From the NCBI GenBank assembly GCA_030043175.1, contig JASHYD010001446.1:1-8685 (forward strand): DNA of 8,685 nucleotides. Direction: 5' to 3'. The first letter of the stretch is position 1. Each line of letters opens with the position of its first letter. This DNA is from Xanthobacteraceae bacterium (GTDB lineage: Bacteria; Pseudomonadota; Alphaproteobacteria; Rhizobiales; Xanthobacteraceae). Below the pieces are notes generated by a model. The model searched no databases. It was not told the origin of the DNA and was given only the letters and a program-made list of their open reading frames with translations. Both the position numbers and the translations under genes were made by a program. Below are positions 5,865 to 8,685 of this stretch, piece by piece.

Positions 5865-6242
5865 CTACGGAACGTATTTGTCTGCCGGCGACAACATCGA
5901 AGTTGCGACGTAGCCGATGCCGGTTCCTTGCTTGCCGATCAGCATCCACTCCCATCCTTTTACTTTTGCGAGCACTTCAGGCTTGTCTCCGCGCTTCAGT
6001 TCGCCCGTAACGGTATTTCCGTAAAAAGCGTGGTCGCTGAAAATGTTCGTGCTGTTGGCAACGACGTAGTTGGATGCCGGCGGCGTTTCGTAACCCGACG
6101 CCTTCACAGCCCCCGGTGCCAGTTTCAAATTATCTACCGGGATATCAGTTGCTGATGCGGAGCTATTCGCGAATAGCGCGAACGCCATGGCGCCAAAAAC
6201 CATGTTGATGGCGCGAAGTCGGGTCAAAAAGTCAATTTTCAT
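5865..6242 (-). CDS. Small periplasmic protein with SH3-like domain
   Basis: The 125-residue product begins with a basic n-region (MKIDFLTRLR) and a hydrophobic core (VFGAMAFALFANS), with probable cleavage after ASA at about residue 31. The mature part carries a bacterial SH3-like fold at about 58-119: NYVVANSTNIFSD opens it, VTGELKRGDKPEVLAKVKGW at 78-97 is the characteristic hinge before a Trp, and GIGYVATSML at 108-117 is the closing strand. Such domains in periplasmic proteins usually mediate binding to peptidoglycan, metals or protein partners; no catalytic residues are expected. A strong GGGAGGA Shine-Dalgarno lies 5 nt upstream of the ATG. It is divergent from the lipocalin-like gene, with 287 bp between the start codons. 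The role is unknown; no enzyme domain is fused to it. Confidence 0.82.
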   Translation of the reverse strand: MKIDFLTRLRAINMVFGAMAFALFANSSASATDIPVDNLKLAPGAVKASGYETPPASNYVVANSTNIFSDHAFYGNTVTGELKRGDKPEVLAKVKGWEWMLIGKQGTGIGYVATSMLSPADKYVP

Positions 6243-6529
6243 CGTCTTCCTCCCGTTATCGTTAGGAGCGCGCCCGCCATTTCCGTCGGGTCGTCACTTG
6301 CCGATGTTTAGCGCATCGCCAGACGTGATTTGCTTGGTTCTATGAGAGCATCATGAATACGCGCGTCGGACAGGATGTCCGGCGGAACGTCTGGCACCCT
6401 GCGCGGGTGATGATGAGCTAGACAGGCCTTATCTTTTTTCAAGAGGGACGACCTGAGGTAAAAAACCACATCTCGGACTCGATGTCGAAAGATTTAGGCA
6501 CTGCGGACGGAAGCAAAGGAGGAAAAGTC
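6243..6529. promoter_or_regulatory. Divergent intergenic region between two exported-protein genes
   Basis: This 287-bp region must hold the promoters of both the SH3-like (-) and lipocalin-like (+) genes. One possible plus-strand pair is TTGCTT at about 6330 and ATGAAT 17 nt downstream, a poor match that I do not insist on. No clear operator palindrome or conserved riboswitch-like structure was found by eye. Confidence 0.4.
6516..6522 (+). promoter_or_regulatory. Strong Shine-Dalgarno selecting the ATG at 6530
   Basis: AAGGAGG with a 7-nt spacer precedes the ATG at 6530. It rules against the in-frame ATG at 6482, which would place a hydrophilic 16-residue extension before the signal peptide. 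Confidence 0.8.
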
Positions 6530-7000
6530 ATGCATCGACGTAGGATGTTGCATTTGTGCGGATTGGCGGTCGTGGGGTTCGTAACATTGCTGAGCACCGC
6601 AGAAGCTCAGCAGAAAACTGCAAAAGATCTCGTCGCGGGCACCTGGACATTGCTGATCGCGGACAATGTCCGCAGCGACCGCACCAGAGTGCCTGGCTTC
6701 GGTGCACTTCCCAACGGCACCGCCAAGTTCGGCGCCGACGGAAAATATTCGGTGGAGATCACGCCGACTTCGAGCGGCCATCCGACGCTCAGTTACTCCG
6801 GCAGCTACACGCTCGACGATGCCGGAAAAACCCTGACGTTGCGAGTCGAACAGAGTTCACTCGCCAACTGGCGCGGGTCGACACAGAGCGGAACTGTCGA
6901 GTTCGTCAACCCCGACAATTTCGGCTGGACCACCTCGGTGCCCTTTGCTGCTTCCGCAGAGTTTACGGGCGCCGAGCTGATTTGGTCGCGCGCAAAATAG
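6530..7000 (+). CDS. Exported lipocalin-like domain protein
   Basis: From the ATG at 6530 the protein has 156 residues. The signal peptide is MHRRRMLHLCGLAVVGFVTL followed by LSTAEA, with likely cleavage after residue 26. The mature part is a single beta-rich domain. KDLVAGTWTL at 32-41 matches the opening strand of lipocalin-like proteins (GTW replacing the classical GxW). GTAKFGADGKYSVEI at 63-77 is the typical second hairpin. The pattern continues with LSYSGSYTLDDAGKTLTLRV at 87-106 and ends in strands around 121-153. Members of the lipocalin-like family bind small hydrophobic ligands or have no known role; no ligand can be inferred here. The region downstream is non-coding and no operon partner is evident. 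The divergent SH3-like gene also encodes a small secreted protein, so shared control is possible but not shown. Confidence 0.82.
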   Translation: MHRRRMLHLCGLAVVGFVTLLSTAEAQQKTAKDLVAGTWTLLIADNVRSDRTRVPGFGALPNGTAKFGADGKYSVEITPTSSGHPTLSYSGSYTLDDAGKTLTLRVEQSSLANWRGSTQSGTVEFVNPDNFGWTTSVPFAASAEFTGAELIWSRAK

Positions 7001-7332
7001 CCGCGAAAGCAACACGCTCGTCTACGCCAATCGGACTCGACGGGAACGCCGCGATCAGGTGGCGACCATGGGGGTGGCCTTATTGGCGCTAACGTAAGGC
7101 GCGGCGGGGCCCCATAGGCTGAATCGGAGAAAACTGTATCGTCGGACTCTCCGACGACTTTCGCTGGGCGTTTACATCGCCGATCCCAATGGCTGGCGAA
7201 GTCGAAGCGGCTACGCCCCCCTTGCTGCTGCGCTCAACGAGCGTGCGGGGCAGTCAATCTCAAGACAAACGAAAAACGATCTCACGTGGTTGCGAGTTGT
7301 TGTAAACGGTAACGTTGCGACCTCGGCCACGA
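7001..7332. other. Gap of about 330 nt without a gene
   Basis: Apart from the hairpin at 7139-7157 and a GGGGCCCC palindrome near 7107, I see nothing assignable. No open frame here has a domain or ribosome-binding site. Confidence 0.4.
7139..7157. terminator. Perfect 8-bp hairpin with 3-nt loop
   Basis: TCGTCGGA (7139-7146), loop CTC, TCCGACGA (7150-7157). It lies 139 nt beyond the lipocalin-like stop codon and lacks a following T-tract (CTTTCG follows). It may be a terminator or an operator-like palindrome. Confidence 0.35.
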
Positions 7333-7551
7333 TTAATCGTTCCCAAACAGAATGTTGCCGAAGCCCCGCTGCGACCCGATGATGACCCTTTCGACGAGTT
7401 CACGTGTGGCAACCCACAGCGGGTCACGGGTGCGTGGCCGGCTTCCCAGGCAAGTATGTGCCGATTCTGGCGGCGGGCCGCGACGCTTTTTGGTGGCAAT
7501 AACAATGGACGGGCGAGAGCCCCTTTCCGGCCCGGCCTCCCTTCCGCTCAT
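7333..7551 (-). CDS. Possible third ORF of the AT-rich operon, doubtful
   Basis: A 72-residue frame starts with an ATG that overlaps the TGA of the preceding 163-residue gene (ATGA), an arrangement typical of translationally coupled genes. The product is basic and Pro/Arg-rich at the start (SIVIATKKRRGPPPES), then DPLWVATRELVERVIIGSQR and a short tail. I do not recognise a family. Composition differs from the preceding genes: it is clearly GC-richer, so it may be a chance frame or the 3' remnant of native sequence next to an inserted AT-rich pair. No convincing Shine-Dalgarno precedes the start. Confidence 0.25.
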   Translation of the reverse strand: MSGREAGPERGSRPSIVIATKKRRGPPPESAHTCLGSRPRTRDPLWVATRELVERVIIGSQRGFGNILFGND

Positions 7552-8039
7552 TCAATGCGCTGCATCTCGTAGGCTACAATCTGGGGCACGTCGGTATTGC
7601 CGTGATTGGCCTCAGGGGTCTTGATACCCTTGAATTTGCCCCAGAACTCTACAACATCGTTTTTCAGAATTGTTGGCTCGCGCACACCAGGTTGATATTC
7701 GACATACACCACGTCATTTAGCGATGTTAAGCCCTTACCAACCCAGATTATCAGTATGATGTCTTTGTTATTGTGTTCGCCTGGAACGACTTGAATGACC
7801 TTGCCAATAAACCTGACAATTTGACCGACGTGATCTTCCGGTTTTCTTGTTAAATCATCATATGGCACGGAAACCGCTGTCTTCTTGAGTTCCACCAAAG
7901 TGGGCTGACGCTCTTGGATAAAGTCATATGCCAATACTGCGAGTATGCCAACTGCAACTAAGCTACCAATCGTCGTTGCAACACGTTTCCATTTTGTCGT
8001 CACGTTCGATATTACTCGATCTGTCATGATTGAACTCAT
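7548..8039 (-). CDS. Membrane-anchored OB-fold-like protein, function unknown
   Basis: The product has 163 residues, or 159 from the alternative Met at residue 5. A basic N-terminus is followed by a transmembrane helix at about 20-40 (VATTIGSLVAVGILAVLAYD), then an extracytoplasmic domain. Residues 56-139 have strand-rich character: VSVPYDDLTRKPEDHVGQIV, FIGKVIQVVPGEHNN, DIILIIWVGKG, DVVYVEYQPG, and PTILKNDVVEFWGKFKGIKT. The order (DLTR-P-x-H-VGQIVRFxGKVIQV, then the NDVVxFWGxFKG closing strand) resembles the small extracellular OB-fold domain seen at the end of many Firmicutes lipoproteins and anchored proteins (tRNA_anti-like). That resemblance is remembered, not searched. The gene is visibly AT-richer than its surroundings. 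It follows the 76-residue ORF after a 3-nt gap and is probably cotranscribed. No good Shine-Dalgarno precedes either start, so coupling to the upstream ORF is likely. Confidence 0.72.
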   Translation of the reverse strand: MSSIMTDRVISNVTTKWKRVATTIGSLVAVGILAVLAYDFIQERQPTLVELKKTAVSVPYDDLTRKPEDHVGQIVRFIGKVIQVVPGEHNNKDIILIIWVGKGLTSLNDVVYVEYQPGVREPTILKNDVVEFWGKFKGIKTPEANHGNTDVPQIVAYEMQRIE

Positions 8040-8042
8040 TCA

Positions 8043-8273
8043 TTAGCAACTGCGGATCAAACGGCCAATCATTTCGTTCTGTAGCCGCTGTAGGTGATCG
8101 ATCCGGCCGGGCCGAGTGACGACACCCTCGACTAACCAGTAGATGACGAACGCCTTCAACGAAACCAAGATCGTAATCGTTGGCCCAAACATCTTCAGAT
8201 CGTCACCAGCTCCGATACGATACAAGCATGCCGCTCGTATCCCAACAAGCGAAAGCCCTGCCAAGTTGCTCAC
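8043..8273 (-). CDS. Small membrane protein, unrecognised
   Basis: The 76-residue product starts at a GTG. A moderately hydrophobic N-terminus (LAGLSLVGIRAACLYRIGAG) is followed by one clear transmembrane helix at about 29-51 (FGPTITILVSLKAFVIYWLV, EGV) and a charged, helical tail (RIDHLQRLQNEMIGRLIRSC) ending in Cys. An AGGAAAGG Shine-Dalgarno at 8282-8289 with an 8-nt spacer supports the start. The stop lies 3 nt before the 163-residue gene, and both share AT-richer composition, so I treat them as a small operon. I know no family for it. Confidence 0.5.
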   Translation of the reverse strand: MSNLAGLSLVGIRAACLYRIGAGDDLKMFGPTITILVSLKAFVIYWLVEGVVTRPGRIDHLQRLQNEMIGRLIRSC

Positions 8274-8685
8274 TCGTTACGCCTTTCCTATCTCCATTCA
8301 ATCAAGCTTGGTGTGACCCGCGCAAGTCGAGACGCATTCCGTGTATCCCAATGGCCTCAGGCAGACGTGAGTGCTATCACGGGCAACGGAACCATTTTTG
8401 CGAAAGATAGCCGCCAAGGCAGTTCCACTTCAGATAGAAATTTGATGGCTTCGCGCCTCAACGATCGCCATCGTCAAGATTGCCATTGATTTTTATATGA
8501 CCGACCCCGCAGCCCATTCCTATGGCAGATCACGATGTAACAAGATGTGTTGCGGTCGTTTTTGTCTATTTCGGTCGTGGCCATGGGGCTTCGTTTGGGA
8601 TGGGCCGCGTTGCTCGCCGGGTTGGGCGGAAAGGCGCCTAACAGCGCGAATCGTCGGCATCGGCTGGGAGAAAGTGTCGGACGAT
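8274..8685. other. Right-end region of about 410 nt without a supportable gene
   Basis: A minus-strand frame is open from the window edge to a TGA near 8474; its part from the ATG at 8573 reads MATTEIDKNDRNTSCYIVIC and on for about 36 residues. A plus-strand frame from about 8530 stays open to the edge, ending IVGIGWEKVSDD. Neither has a clear ribosome-binding site or motif, and the two overlap, so I list neither as a gene. The promoter of the minus-strand 76/163-residue pair should lie in the left part of this region. Confidence 0.35.

Noticed and set aside
6556..7092. Plus-strand frame of 178 codons over the lipocalin-like gene
   Set aside because: An off-frame reading, very Arg-rich; the 156-residue frame has the signal peptide, ribosome-binding site and domain pattern.
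7260..7572. Several overlapping frames on both strands near the end of the OB-like gene
   Set aside because: Apart from the ATGA-overlapping frame, none has a start context or recognisable content.

Overview
The window looks like an accessory, partly decaying stretch of a high-GC alphaproteobacterial chromosome. Hyphomicrobiales, perhaps the Bradyrhizobium/Rhodopseudomonas group, is my inference from codon use and from the style of the small exported proteins; no rRNA or tRNA is present to confirm it. No CRISPR array, complete insertion sequence or origin could be seen.

Layout: (1) 1-1321, minus strand: a large gene running off the left edge, which reads as a YiiM-type MOSC domain plus 3-alpha domain fused to a ferredoxin reductase-like FAD/NAD module. 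(2) 1322-2843: no intact gene. The best signal is a minus-strand C-terminal fragment of a two-helix membrane protein, TMEM175/DUF1211-like, next to a perfect 10-bp inverted repeat. (3) 2844-3368, plus strand: an intact single-pass membrane protein of unknown function. (4) 3369-4560: a gene graveyard holding a minus-strand C-terminal scrap, a frameshifted HbpS/GlcG-like heme-binding fragment and a frameshifted, truncated nitronate monooxygenase N-terminus. (5) 4590-7000: three exported proteins, namely a NAGPA/YigE-like phosphodiester glycosidase (+), an SH3-like periplasmic protein (-) and a lipocalin-like protein (+). The last two are divergent around a shared 287-bp intergenic region. (6) 7333-8273, minus strand: a visibly AT-richer pair of small membrane proteins (76 and 163 aa) with only a 3-nt gap between them, followed by a doubtful 72-aa ORF that overlaps the second by ATGA. 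(7) 8274-8685: no assignable gene.

Functionally the region is a patchwork and no single pathway joins the genes. Two of the fragments (heme-binding HbpS/GlcG-like and nitronate monooxygenase) come from families that often accompany catabolic or oxidoreductase islands, so this may be the eroded remains of one. The intact survivors are mostly envelope-targeted. The strongest candidates for something undescribed are the AT-rich membrane-protein operon at the right and the unassigned single-TM protein at 2844-3368; neither can be given a function from sequence alone.
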